Assembly (NCBI RefSeq): GCF_017948455.1 | Contig: NZ_JAFFSU010000005.1 | Coordinates: forward strand, 186,001-250,000 | From: Streptomyces sp. GESEQ-4 | GTDB taxonomy: Bacteria > Actinomycetota > Actinomycetes > Streptomycetales > Streptomycetaceae | Direction: 5' to 3' | Length of the DNA stretch: 64,000 nt | In this document: one piece after another, positions 17,309-25,532 of the stretch | Layout: each line of letters opens with the position of its first letter | Position numbering within the stretch: position 1 is the first letter of the stretch | Translations under genes and position numbers: made by a program | Notes under the pieces: model-generated | The model's database searches: none | The model's input: only the letters and a program-made list of their open reading frames with translations | What the model was told of the DNA's origin: nothing

Positions 17309-18366
17309 TGGCCCGCTTCCACACGCTCCCGGTGGCCGCCGTCGACCGGCTCACCGACGACTCGGTGGCCCTCACCCTCACCGTGCCGCCGGAACTGCGG
17401 GAGGAGTACCGCCACGCCCCCGGCCAGCATCTCGCGCTGCGCCGCAGGGCCGACGGTACGGAGATACGGCGCACCTACTCGATCTGCTCCCCGGCGCCCG
17501 GCCCCGAGGGTCCACGGACCCTGCGGGTGGGGGTGCGGCTGGTGGAGGGCGGGGCCTTCTCGACGTACGCGCTCAAGGAGATCAACGTCGGTGACGAGCT
17601 GGAGGTGATGACCCCGGCGGGCCGTTTCACGCTGGAGCCCGCGGCCGGCCTGTATGCCGCGATCGTGGGCGGCAGTGGCATTACCCCGGTTCTGTCGATC
17701 GTCTCGACACTGCTGGCGCGTGAGCCCGGGGCCCGGTTCTGCCTGATCCGCAGCGACCGTACGACCGCGTCGACGATGTTCCTGGAGGAGGTCGCCGACC
17801 TGAAGGACCGCTACCCCGAGCGGTTGCAGCTGGTGACGGTGCTCTCCCGGGAGGAACAGCAGGCGGGTCTGCCGTCCGGGCGGCTCGACCAGGACCGGCT
17901 CACCGGGCTGCTGCCGGCGCTGCTGCCGGTGGACGACGTGGCGGGCTGGTTCCTGTGCGGGCCGTACGGGCTGGTGCAGGGGGCCGAGCGGGCCCTGCGC
18001 GGACTCGGAGTGGCGCGGACCCGTATCCACGAGGAGATCTTCCACGTGGACCCCTTGACCACCCTCGCGACTCAGGTCCCGGCCCCCGCCCACAGCGCCG
18101 TGACGGCACGGCTCGACGGCCGCGGCGGAACCTGGCCCGTCCAGGACGGCGAGTCCCTGCTGGAGACGGTCCTGCGCAACCGGCCCGACGCGCCCTACGC
18201 CTGCAAGGGCGGGGTGTGCGGGACATGCCGGGCCTTCCTGGTCTCCGGCGAGGTGCGGATGGACCGCAACTTCGCGCTGGAGCCGGAGGAGACGGAGTCG
18301 GGGTATGTGCTGGCGTGCCAGTCGCATCCGGTGACGGAGAAGGTGGAGCTGGACTTCGACCGCTGA
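17308..18366 (+). CDS. paaE: Phenylacetyl-CoA epoxidase reductase PaaE
   Basis: 352 residues. Delivers electrons from NADPH to PaaA. Domains: FAD-binding barrel with RRTYSICSP (RxYS motif), NAD(P)-binding domain with GGSGITPVLSI, and a C-terminal plant-type [2Fe-2S] domain CKGGVCGTCRAFL with the last Cys in YVLACQSHP. The ATG shares one base with the paaD stop (TGATG). Last gene of the operon; a GCCCC-TTC-GGGGC hairpin follows 17 bp after the stop. Confidence 0.94.
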   Translation: MARFHTLPVAAVDRLTDDSVALTLTVPPELREEYRHAPGQHLALRRRADGTEIRRTYSICSPAPGPEGPRTLRVGVRLVEGGAFSTYALKEINVGDELEVMTPAGRFTLEPAAGLYAAIVGGSGITPVLSIVSTLLAREPGARFCLIRSDRTTASTMFLEEVADLKDRYPERLQLVTVLSREEQQAGLPSGRLDQDRLTGLLPALLPVDDVAGWFLCGPYGLVQGAERALRGLGVARTRIHEEIFHVDPLTTLATQVPAPAHSAVTARLDGRGGTWPVQDGESLLETVLRNRPDAPYACKGGVCGTCRAFLVSGEVRMDRNFALEPEETESGYVLACQSHPVTEKVELDFDR

Positions 18367-18382
18367 GCGCTCCGCGAGCTGT

Positions 18383-18395
18383 GCCCCTTCGGGGC
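18383..18395 (+). terminator. Short GC hairpin after paaE
   Basis: GCCCC TTC GGGGC stem-loop 17 bp after the paaE stop. There is no T-run, as usual for Streptomyces terminators. Confidence 0.4.
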
Positions 18396-18462
18396 GCTGC
18401 CCGGCCGTTCCTTCGTCAGGGCCGTCACCCTTACCCGGCGCCGCCCGCCCGTTCCCTTCTCC

Positions 18463-18476
18463 TAGAACCTGTTCTA
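18463..18476. promoter_or_regulatory. KstR-like palindrome upstream of acyl-CoA dehydrogenase
   Basis: TAGAACCTGTTCTA is a near-perfect palindrome matching the mycobacterial KstR consensus TNNAACNNGTTNNA at every fixed position. It lies 47 bp before the GTG start, where a promoter would be. KstR represses steroid-catabolism genes in mycobacteria; whether Streptomyces uses this site the same way is inference. Confidence 0.55.
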
Positions 18477-18523
18477 TCTTGACGCTCCGTCAGATCAGCG
18501 GATCCGCCGGAGGGACAGGGACT

Positions 18524-19657
18524 GTGGACTTCACCTTCACCGAGGAGCAGCAGGCGGCGGCCGAGGCGGCGCGGGGAGTGTTCGGCGGGGTCGCGCCGGA
18601 TGCCGTGCCCAGCCCGGCGCTCACCCTGGGCGCCGTGGCCGACGACTTCGACCGGGAGCTGTGGGCCAGGCTCGCCGACGCGGACCTGCTGAGCCTGCTC
18701 CTCGCCCCGGAGTACGGCGGGGCGGGCCTCGACGCCGTCGCACTGTGCCTCGTCCTGCGGGAGTCGGCGAAGGTGCTGGCGAGGGTGCCGCTGCTGGAGA
18801 GCTGCGCGGCCGCCGCGGCCGTACAGGCTTATGGCAGCGAGGAGTTGAGGTCCGAGCTGCCGGCGCGGGCGGGCCGGGGTGAGGTGGTCCTGACCGTCGC
18901 CGCCGCCGGCCGTACCGGGCACGACCCGGCCGAACTCGCCGTCACCGCACGCCATGAAGGCGACCACTGGACGCTGGACGGGCTGCAGACGGCGGTGCCC
19001 TGGGCGTACAACGCGGACTTCGTCCTCGTACCGGCCCGGACGGACGCCGACCGGACCGTCCTCGCGGTGGTGCCCCGGGTCCACGAGGGGGTCGCGCTCG
19101 CCGAGCAGTTCTCCACGAACGGGGAGCGGCTGGCCGAACTGCGCCTGGACTCCGCGCGGATCGTGGCCCGCGATGTCATCGACGCCGACGGCGCCTGGGA
19201 GTGGCTGCGCGATCTGCTGGCCACCGGGACCTGCGCGCTGGCCCTCGGGCTCGGCTCCCAGGTACTGCGGATGACCAGTGAATACACGGGCAAGCGCGAG
19301 CAGTTCGGGTTCCCGGTGGCCACGTTCCAGGCGGTCGCCGTGCAGGCCGCCGACCGCTACATCGACCTGCGCGCGATGGAGGCCACGCTGTGGCAGGCCG
19401 CATGGCGGATCGCGTCGGGGGCACCGGGGGCGCTACCTGCCGCCGGGGACGTGGCCGTCGCGAAGATCTGGGCGGGGGACGGCGTACGGCGGATCGTGCA
19501 GACCGCGCAGCATCTGCACGGCGGTTTCGGTGCAGACACCGACTATCCACTGCACCGGTACCACGCCTGGGCCAAGCACCTGGAACTGTCGCTCGGCCCG
19601 GCGTCGGCACACGAGGAGGCACTGGGCGATCTACTGGCGGCGCATCCCCTGGGCTGA
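18524..19657 (+). CDS. Acyl-CoA dehydrogenase family protein
   Basis: 377 residues. FAD-dependent acyl-CoA dehydrogenase fold: N-terminal helical domain beginning VDFTFTEEQQAAAEAAR, a middle beta domain, and a C-terminal helical domain with YTGKREQFGFPVATFQAV and QHLHGGFGADTDYPLHRYHA. The substrate cannot be read off; the related actinobacterial enzymes are the short FadE partners of cholesterol side-chain degradation, and the KstR-like box upstream supports a steroid or branched acyl-CoA. GTG at 18524 follows GGAGGGACAGGGACT. The longer open frame from 18479 lacks a ribosome binding site. A 1-gene unit, downstream of paaE but with its own promoter. Confidence 0.83.
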   Translation: MDFTFTEEQQAAAEAARGVFGGVAPDAVPSPALTLGAVADDFDRELWARLADADLLSLLLAPEYGGAGLDAVALCLVLRESAKVLARVPLLESCAAAAAVQAYGSEELRSELPARAGRGEVVLTVAAAGRTGHDPAELAVTARHEGDHWTLDGLQTAVPWAYNADFVLVPARTDADRTVLAVVPRVHEGVALAEQFSTNGERLAELRLDSARIVARDVIDADGAWEWLRDLLATGTCALALGLGSQVLRMTSEYTGKREQFGFPVATFQAVAVQAADRYIDLRAMEATLWQAAWRIASGAPGALPAAGDVAVAKIWAGDGVRRIVQTAQHLHGGFGADTDYPLHRYHAWAKHLELSLGPASAHEEALGDLLAAHPLG

Positions 19658-19792
19658 CCCGCCGACACGGCTGCCCGAGCAGCGCTACCAGGACGACCGC
19701 CGCGCCCACGTCATGGAGCCCGAAGGCCCGGAGCCCGAACGCCAGGAACCCGAGGACCCCCAGCCCCAGCGCCTGTTCCTGCGGGCCGGCCC

Positions 19793-20140
19793 CTAGAGGA
19801 CGTACCCGGGCTGTCCCTGGTCCGTCACGACCGGTCGGCCCGCGTGGGCCCACATCTCCATGCCGCCGTCGACGTTCACGGCGTCGATGCCCTGCTGGAC
19901 GAGGTACATCGTGACCTGGGCCGAACGTCCGCCGGAACGGCAGATCACATGGACCCGGCCGTCCTGCGGCGCCGCCTCGGTCACCTCGCCGTACCGGGCC
20001 ACGAACTCGCTGATGGGGACGTGCAGTGCCCCTTCGGCGTGACCCGCCTGCCACTCGTCGTCCTCGCGGACGTCCAGCAGGAAGTCGCCGTCCTTGAGGT
20101 CTGAGACCTCGACCGTGGGCACACCAGCTCCGAAACTCAT
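19793..20140 (-). CDS. Rhodanese-like domain protein
   Basis: 115 residues, a single rhodanese domain. Seen: VSDLKDGDFLLDVREDDEW, HVPISEF and the active-site loop CRSGGRSAQV with its Cys near residue 71. Single-domain rhodaneses carry sulfane sulfur as a cysteine persulfide in the cytoplasm; the acceptor here is unknown. ATG start at 20140. It stands alone, downstream of the J-domain-like gene on the same strand with a 40-bp gap, so cotranscription is possible. Confidence 0.88.
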   Translation of the reverse strand: MSFGAGVPTVEVSDLKDGDFLLDVREDDEWQAGHAEGALHVPISEFVARYGEVTEAAPQDGRVHVICRSGGRSAQVTMYLVQQGIDAVNVDGGMEMWAHAGRPVVTDQGQPGYVL

Positions 20141-20180
20141 GCCCCCGACGCTACCGGACCGCCCGCACGGCCCGACGCGG

Positions 20181-21125
20181 CTACGGCAGCAGCTCCGCCA
20201 GCTTCGCCTCGCGCTCGGCGACCTGGGCCAGCAGTTGCTCGGCGACCTCCTCCAGAAGGCGGTCGGGGTCGTCCGGGGCGATCCGGAGCATGGCGCCGAT
20301 CGCGCTCTCCTCCAGTTCGCGGGCGACGACCGCGATCAGTTCCTTGCGCTGGGCGAGCCATTCGAGGCGGGCGTAGAGCTCCTCGGCTGGGCTCGCCTGC
20401 CGCTCCTCGGGGACCGGTCCGGCGGCCCACTCCGCGGCCAGCTCCCGCAGCAGCGCCTCGTCGCCACGGGCGTAGGCGGCGTTGACCCGCGTGATGAACT
20501 CCTCACGCCGTTTGCGCTCGCCCTCCTCCTGCGCCAGGTCGGGGTGGGCCTTGCGGGCCAGCTCACGGTAGAGCTTGCGGGCCTCGTCGCTGGGGCGCAC
20601 CCGCTGCGGAGGCCGTACCTGCTGCTCGGTGAGCATCGCGGAGGCCTCCGGGGACAGCCCGTCCCCGTCCATCCAGCCGTGGAACAGCTCCTCGACGCCC
20701 GGCATCGGCATGACGCGCGCCCGCGCCTCGTCCGCCTTGCGCACGTCCTCGGGATCGCCGGTGCGGGCGGCCACGGCCTCGGCGATCTGCGCGTCCAGTT
20801 CGTCGAGCCGGGCGTACATCGGGCCGAGCCTTTGGTGGTGCAGCCGCGAGAAGTTCTCCACCTCCACCCGGAAGGTCTCCACCGCGATCTCATACTCGAT
20901 GAGCGCCTGTTCAGCAGCCCGCACGGCCCGCTCCAGCCGCTCCTCGGGCCGGGGAGCGGCGTCTTCGGACGCGGCACCAGTGTCTTCGGACGCGGCACCG
21001 GCGTCTTCGAGCCCGGCCGCACTGTCCTCGGCCTCGGGCAGCCCGTCCTGCGGCGTCACCCCCGCCTCTCCGGCGACGCCACCCTGCTCAGCTTCCGACC
21101 TCGTCACGCGACCAGCGTAGGCCAC
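20181..21125 (-). CDS. J-domain-like protein
   Basis: 314 residues. N-terminus Ala/Glu rich with duplicated GAASEDTGAASEDAAPRPE units. A long predicted coiled-coil follows (about residues 55-125, RAVRAAEQALIEYEIAVETF onward). A degenerate DnaJ-like segment is SDEARKLYRELARKAHPDLA near residues 185-205, with the HPD motif intact. The C-terminal helical part is charged. HPD suggests that it stimulates a DnaK ATPase, but no zinc fingers or substrate domain are present. The start is either GTG 21125 or GTG 21107 (VTRSEAEQ); neither has a strong ribosome binding site. Function unassigned. Confidence 0.7.
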   Translation of the reverse strand: MAYAGRVTRSEAEQGGVAGEAGVTPQDGLPEAEDSAAGLEDAGAASEDTGAASEDAAPRPEERLERAVRAAEQALIEYEIAVETFRVEVENFSRLHHQRLGPMYARLDELDAQIAEAVAARTGDPEDVRKADEARARVMPMPGVEELFHGWMDGDGLSPEASAMLTEQQVRPPQRVRPSDEARKLYRELARKAHPDLAQEEGERKRREEFITRVNAAYARGDEALLRELAAEWAAGPVPEERQASPAEELYARLEWLAQRKELIAVVARELEESAIGAMLRIAPDDPDRLLEEVAEQLLAQVAEREAKLAELLP

Positions 21126-21189
21126 GCCCCGGCCGACCCCGACGGCCTCAGCGCTCCGCTGGATATGCGGTTCGTTCCCCGCGGGCCGA

Positions 21190-21226
21190 TGGGGGCTGAT
21201 CGCGCAGTTCCCCGCGCCCCTTGCGG
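21190..21226. repeat. Second copy of the dispersed GCGCAGTTCCCCGCGCCCC element
   Basis: GATCGCGCAGTTCCCCGCGC followed by CCCTTGCGG lies downstream of the DUF2252 gene. It shares its core with 11770-11787 and is probably part of the same widespread Streptomyces intergenic repeat. Confidence 0.5.
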
Positions 21227-21233
21227 AGCGCGG

Positions 21234-22688
21234 TCACACCCCTGTCTCCGCCTTGAGCCGCCCCGCCCGCACCGCCGCCACCAGCTCCGCGTGGTCCGCC
21301 TCCGTGCGGTCGGCATAGGCCACCGCGAACGTCGCCATCGCCTCGTCCAGCTCCTCGTTCTTGCCGCAGTAACCGGAGATGAGGCGGGGGTCGGCGCTGT
21401 GGGAGTGGGCGCGGGCCAGGAGGGCGCCGGTCATGCGGGCGTAGTCGTCTATCTGGTCGGTGGAGAGGGCGGCGGGGTCGACGCTGCCCTTGCGGTTGCG
21501 GAACTGGCGTACCTGGAAGGGCCGGCCGTCGACCGTCGTCCAGCCCAGCAGGATGTCGCTGACGACCTGCATCCGCTTCTGGCCCAGCACCACACGGCGG
21601 CCCTCGTGGTCCACCTGGGGCGCCTCGAACCCCGCCGTCACCAGGTGCGGAACCAGCACTGAGGCCCTGGCCTCCTTCACCTGCAGCACCAGCGGCTCGC
21701 CCCGGTGGTCCAGCAGCAGGACGACGTACGACCGCGTGCCCACGCTGCCCGTGCCGACCACCCGGAAGGCCACGTCGTGCACCGTGTGCCGGGCCAGCAG
21801 GGGGAGGCGGTCCTCGGAGAGCGTCGTCACATACTCCTCCAGGGACACCGCCACGGCCGCCGCCTCCGCGTCCGGCACCTGCCGCAGCACCGGAGGGGCG
21901 TCGACGAACCGCCGTCCGCCGTCCTCGGTCGGCACCGTCGACCGCTCCGCGAAGCGCCCGCTGGTGTTGGCACGTGCCTTTTCGGAGACCCGCTCCAGCG
22001 TGCCGAGCAGGTCATGGGCGTCGGTGTGGGAGACGAGCTCCTCGTCCGCGATGGCGTGCCACGCGTCCAGGACCGGGAGCTTGGCCAGCAGCCGCATGGT
22101 GCGGCGGTAGGAGCCCACCGTGTCGTGCGCCGCCTTGCGGCAGGTGTCCTCGTCGGCGCCCGCCTCCCGGGCCGCGAGCACCAGTGAGGCGGCGAGCCGC
22201 TTGAGGTCCCACTCCCAGGGGCCGTGGACCGTCTCGTCGAAGTCGTTCAGATCGATGACCAGGCGGCCGCTCGCGTCGCCGTACAGACCGAAGTTGGCCG
22301 CGTGGGCGTCTCCGCAGATCTGGGCGCGGATCCGGGTCATGGGGGTGCGGGCCAGGTCGTAGGCCATCAGGCCCGCGGAGCCGCGCAGGAAGGCGAAGGG
22401 GGTCGCCGCCATGCGGCCGATCCGCAGCGGCGTCAGTTCGGGAAGCCGGCCGCGGCTGGACTCCTCGACCGCGCTCACCGCGTCGGGGCGGGAGCCGTCC
22501 AGGTCGAGCGCGGCGTGTGTGCTCCGCGGAACCAGCCTGCGCAGCGCCTTGCCCTCTTCCTTCGGCGACTGCGCCCCCGCGGCGGACCACTGGGCGAAAC
22601 CCCGCACGCGCGGCAGCCGGCGCGCCGCCCCGGCCTCCACGGCAGCCTCCTGGACCGCCTCAGCCATACCCGCATCCACCTGGGTCAC
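21234..22688 (-). CDS. DUF2252 family protein
   Basis: About 484 residues. The family is remotely kinase/phosphotransferase-like. Conserved-looking segments: MAATPFAFLRGSAGLMAYDL, ICGDAHAANFGLYGDASG and DLNDFDETVHGPWEWDLKRL, which resemble the catalytic loop (GDxHxxN) and the metal-binding acidic motif (DxxD) of aminoglycoside/choline-kinase-like enzymes. No substrate is known. GTG at 22688 is chosen because GGGGGAGGCGGTCGTT stands directly before it; ATG at 22667 is an alternative with no ribosome binding site. The long open frame upstream to 23168 is a shadow of the HxlR gene. Confidence 0.8.
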   Translation of the reverse strand: MTQVDAGMAEAVQEAAVEAGAARRLPRVRGFAQWSAAGAQSPKEEGKALRRLVPRSTHAALDLDGSRPDAVSAVEESSRGRLPELTPLRIGRMAATPFAFLRGSAGLMAYDLARTPMTRIRAQICGDAHAANFGLYGDASGRLVIDLNDFDETVHGPWEWDLKRLAASLVLAAREAGADEDTCRKAAHDTVGSYRRTMRLLAKLPVLDAWHAIADEELVSHTDAHDLLGTLERVSEKARANTSGRFAERSTVPTEDGGRRFVDAPPVLRQVPDAEAAAVAVSLEEYVTTLSEDRLPLLARHTVHDVAFRVVGTGSVGTRSYVVLLLDHRGEPLVLQVKEARASVLVPHLVTAGFEAPQVDHEGRRVVLGQKRMQVVSDILLGWTTVDGRPFQVRQFRNRKGSVDPAALSTDQIDDYARMTGALLARAHSHSADPRLISGYCGKNEELDEAMATFAVAYADRTEADHAELVAAVRAGRLKAETGV

Positions 22689-22766
22689 AACGACCGCCTC
22701 CCCCGCACACGCACGAACATCAACTCGTGCCGACCGTACAACCGGCAGCCAGAACGCGTCAGACCC

Positions 22767-22830
22767 TGTGGACAACTCCACAACTGTGGAAAACCCGTCA
22801 TCCGCGAACTGTGGAAACCCGTCATCCGCG
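22767..22830. repeat. DnaA-box-like direct repeats upstream of DUF2252
   Basis: AACTGTGGAAAACCCGTCAT (continuing CCGCG) at 22782-22806 is followed directly by a near-identical copy, one A shorter, at 22807-22830. Each carries a TGTGGAAA box, and a perfect minus-strand DnaA box TGTGGACAA precedes them at 22767-22775. It lies between the DUF2252 and HxlR genes, both transcribed leftward. Confidence 0.55.
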
Positions 22831-22837
22831 CCCGGGG

Positions 22838-23200
22838 CTAACAGCCACCGCCCCGCTCGCTCTCCGGCAGATGCTTCTCCGCCCACTCGCCGAGCTCCCG
22901 CAGGGCGGGCCCCAGCGCCGCTCCCGCCTCCGTCAGGCGGTACGACACCCGCAGCGGCGGGCCTTCGTCGACCTCGCGCACCAGGAGTCCCGCGGTGGCG
23001 AGTTCGGTGAGCCGGTCGGAGAGCATGCGCTCGCTGATCCCGGGGACGGCCCGGCGCAGATCGGCGAAGTGCGTGGGCTGTTCCACCAGCACGGACACGA
23101 TCGGGCCGGTCCAGCGCTTGCCGAGCAGCTGGAAGACACGGCTGATGCCGCCGTCCACCTGCTTGCACGTCGACTCGTCGTGAATCCGCTCACCCGCCAT
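22838..23200 (-). CDS. HxlR family transcriptional regulator
   Basis: 120 residues. A single winged helix domain: ISRVFQLLGKRWTGPIVSVL, then PGISERMLSDRLTELATAGL. A Cys near the N-terminus (STCKQV) stands at the position of the redox-sensing Cys of YodB and HypR. A C-terminal GGGC adds another Cys. Those relatives sense electrophiles and quinones and repress azoreductase genes; this one is divergent from an azoreductase gene, which fits. ATG at 23200. Confidence 0.87.
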   Translation of the reverse strand: MAGERIHDESTCKQVDGGISRVFQLLGKRWTGPIVSVLVEQPTHFADLRRAVPGISERMLSDRLTELATAGLLVREVDEGPPLRVSYRLTEAGAALGPALRELGEWAEKHLPESERGGGC

Positions 23201-23232
23201 GGGCTCAGGGTACTGCCCCGACGTATAGGGAT

Positions 23233-23262
23233 GAAAAAAAGTAAGTACCTGTGTTATCCATA
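23233..23262. promoter_or_regulatory. Candidate HxlR operator between hxlR and azoR
   Basis: The A-rich stretch ATGAAAAAAAGTAAGTACCT is strikingly A+T rich for this genome. It contains GTAAGTA, which is also the core of Bacillus YodB operators (TTTGTAAGTAACTT). It lies about 70 bp upstream of azoR. Confidence 0.4.
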
Positions 23263-23322
23263 GTCGAGTACGAAAACTTAGCCCGCCGTTCCCGTGCGGG
23301 CACCGCTCTCTTTGGAGACCCC

Positions 23323-23976
23323 ATGGCCACGCTGCTCCACATCGACTCGTCCGTGTTCCCCAGCGGCGCCTCCGCGTCCCGCGCCGTCACGGACGCCTTC
23401 CGCAAGACCTGGGAGGAACAGCACCCCGAGGGCACGGTGATCTATCGCGATCTCTCCGTGAGCCCCGTGCCGCACATCACCGCCGACGCCCACACGGCCG
23501 GCTTCGCCGACCCGGCCGCGCACAGCCCCGAGCAGGCGGACGCCTTCGCGGAGCGCCTGCGGCTGATCGAGGAGTTCGAGCAGGCGGACGCCGTGCTGAT
23601 CGGCGCCCCGATGTACAACTACGCGATCCCGTCCACCCTGAAGGCCTGGCTGGACCACGTGATCCTGATCGGCCGCACCGCGCGCGCCGAGGACTCGAAG
23701 GTCAAGGGCACCCCGGTCACCGTGGTCGCCAGCCGCGGCGGCTCCTACGCCCCGGGCACCCCGCGCGAGGGTTCCGAATATGTACAGAACTACCTGTCGG
23801 CGATCTTCGCCGAGACCCTCGCCATGGACCTCGACTTCATCGTCCCGGAGCTCACCATGGCCCCGCACAACCCGGCGATGGCCGAGCTGGTCCCCCTCTT
23901 CGAGGCCTCCCGCGAGCGTGCCCTCGACGACGCCGCCACCAAGGCCAAGAAGCTGGCACAGCGCTTCGCCGCGTAA
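23323..23976 (+). CDS. azoR: FMN-dependent NADH-azoreductase
   Basis: 217 residues. Flavodoxin-like fold; reduces quinones and azo compounds with NADH by two-electron transfer. Seen: LLHIDSSVFPSGASASRAVT at the N-terminus (FMN phosphate site), APMYNYAIPSTLKAWLDHV, and ASRGGSYAPGTPRE. Length is typical of AzoR. ATG at 23323 is preceded by TTTGGAGACCCC; the longer open frame from 23251 has no ribosome binding site. It ends before a strong hairpin at 24063-24097. Divergent HxlR gene is the likely regulator. Confidence 0.9.
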   Translation: MATLLHIDSSVFPSGASASRAVTDAFRKTWEEQHPEGTVIYRDLSVSPVPHITADAHTAGFADPAAHSPEQADAFAERLRLIEEFEQADAVLIGAPMYNYAIPSTLKAWLDHVILIGRTARAEDSKVKGTPVTVVASRGGSYAPGTPREGSEYVQNYLSAIFAETLAMDLDFIVPELTMAPHNPAMAELVPLFEASRERALDDAATKAKKLAQRFAA

Positions 23977-24062
23977 CGGCCTTCGAGGGCGTCCACAGGG
24001 CGATTCCGCGGTGTGATTGTCCTCTCACCCGCGGCCCCTCGTCCCGCCCGTCCGGGGAACGC

Positions 24063-24097
24063 AAAAGCCCCGCAGGTCCAAGACCTGCGGGGCTTTT
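24063..24097. terminator. Strong bidirectional terminator between azoR and tRNA-Leu
   Basis: Perfect 16-bp stem AAAAGCCCCGCAGGTC / GACCTGCGGGGCTTTT with a 3-nt loop. The T-run at both ends lets it terminate both azoR (plus) and tRNA-Leu (minus). Confidence 0.9.
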
Positions 24098-24105
24098 GTC
24101 TGATG

Positions 24106-24189
24106 TGCGCGAGGGGGGAGTTGAACCCCCACGCCCTTGCGGGCACTGGAACCTGAATCCAGCGCGTCTGCCTATTCCGCCACCCGCGC
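24106..24189 (-). tRNA. tRNA-Leu (anticodon CAG)
   Basis: 84-nt tRNA on the minus strand. Seven-base acceptor stem GCGCGGG pairing with CTCGCGC, discriminator A, D arm GGCGGAATAGGCAGACGC, anticodon stem-loop CTGGATTCAGGTTCCAG (loop TTCAGGT, anticodon CAG), a long variable arm as in class II tRNAs, and TpsiC arm GGGGGTTCAACTCCCCC. CCA is not encoded. Confidence 0.95.
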
Positions 24190-24661
24190 ATTGGGTGTGT
24201 CCTCGGGGCTTTCCCCCATGGGTTCGGCGCCCTCCGACACGCAGAACATTAGCACGCGCACCAGGGTGGGTTCACATCCCTTATCCCGGGGAAGCCGCCG
24301 ACCAGCGACGTCTGTGCCGTCGGCCGGACCGGGCGGCAAACCTCCGAACCCCGGGCTACGTATCAACGTGTACCGGTTCACGTATCAACCTCGTACCGGT
24401 ACCGCCCGTCTCCCCAGGAGCCGGTCGGGGTCCACAGTCAGGTGCGGGACACTTGTCTGCGGCCGCCTCTACGATCCTTGGCAGGACTGTGTCCCCGAGG
24501 GAGTTCGAAGGGGACCTGTGGAGGGAACTTCGTCAGGCGTCGACAACCGCCGACTGGGCCGACAGGGGGAACCAGCCGATTCACCGGCGCGTGGATACGA
24601 TCAGTAAGCAGTACCAGGTAAGAAGCAGTACACAGGACGACAGCCTAGGAGGAGGTGCCCC
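24190..24661. other. Long leader region upstream of the fhaA operon
   Basis: 472 bp without a supported gene. It carries a pair of imperfect direct repeats, ACGTATCAACGTGTACCGGT (24358-24377) and ACGTATCAACCTCGTACCGG-T (24380-24400), in a GC-rich background. The promoter of the fhaA-pbpA operon is expected here, but I could not place a convincing -35/-10 pair. A GGAGGAGGTGCCCC ribosome binding site precedes fhaA. Confidence 0.5.
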
Positions 24662-25522
24662 ATGGGAGTCCTGAAGAAGTTCGAGCAGCGTCTCGAAGGT
24701 CTGGTCAACGGCACCTTTGCCAAGGTCTTCAAGTCCGAGGTGCAGCCCGTGGAGATCGCGGGCGCGCTCCAGCGTGAGTGCGACAACAACGCCACCATCT
24801 GGAACCGCGACCGCACCGTCGTACCCAATGACTTCATCGTGGAACTGAGCACGCCCGACTTCGAGCGGCTCAGCCCCTACTCCGGCCAGCTCGGCGACGA
24901 GCTCGCCGGCATGGTGCGCGACTACGCCAAGCAGCAGCGCTACACCTTCATGGGCCCCATCAAGGTCAACCTGGAGAAGGCGGACGACCTCGACACCGGC
25001 CTGTACCGGGTGCGCAGCCGTACGCTCGCGTCCTCCACCGACCAGCAGGCCCCGGCAGGCGCCCCCGCGGCCCCGCCGGCCGCCGGACGCCCCGGCGGCG
25101 GGTACGGCTACCCGCAGCCCGCCGCGCCCGCGGGCGCCCCGCCCATGCCGGCCGCGCCGCCGCCCGGCGGCCGCCCCGGCGGTTACGGCTACCCGCAGCC
25201 CGCGGGCGGCCAGCGTCCCGCCGCCCCCGCGGCCGGCGGCCGCACCCGCTACTGGATCGAGATCAACGGCACCCGCCATCAGATCTCCCGCGCGACGCTG
25301 GTGCTGGGCCGCAGCACCGAGGCCGACGTGCGGATCGACGACCCCGGCGTCTCCCGCCGGCACTGCGAGATCCGGACCGGAACGCCCTCGACGATCCAGG
25401 ATCTCGGGTCCACCAACGGCATCGTGGTGGACGGGCAGCACACCACCCGCGCTACGCTCCGCGACGGCTCGCGGATCGTCGTGGGCAGTACCACCATCAT
25501 TTACCGGCAAGCCGAAGGGTGA
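24662..25522 (+). CDS. fhaA: FhaA-like FHA domain protein (DUF3662)
   Basis: 286 residues. N-terminal DUF3662 domain (about residues 1-120; MGVLKKFEQRLEGLVNGTFA), then a Pro/Gly-rich linker with repeated PGGGYGYPQPA units, and a C-terminal FHA domain (LVLGRSTEADVRIDDPGVSR and LGSTNGIVVDG) that binds phosphothreonine. In mycobacteria FhaA binds the pseudokinase MviN and is phosphorylated by PknB; both partners' relatives lie in this cluster or elsewhere. First gene of the cell-wall signalling operon. ATG at 24662 has GGAGGAGG just upstream. Confidence 0.9.
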   Translation: MGVLKKFEQRLEGLVNGTFAKVFKSEVQPVEIAGALQRECDNNATIWNRDRTVVPNDFIVELSTPDFERLSPYSGQLGDELAGMVRDYAKQQRYTFMGPIKVNLEKADDLDTGLYRVRSRTLASSTDQQAPAGAPAAPPAAGRPGGGYGYPQPAAPAGAPPMPAAPPPGGRPGGYGYPQPAGGQRPAAPAAGGRTRYWIEINGTRHQISRATLVLGRSTEADVRIDDPGVSRRHCEIRTGTPSTIQDLGSTNGIVVDGQHTTRATLRDGSRIVVGSTTIIYRQAEG

Positions 25523-25532
25523 AGCGGGGGCA

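Noticed and set aside
18053-18066. parS-like sequence CTTCCACGTGGACC in paaE
   Set aside because: Too many mismatches outside the CACGTG core.
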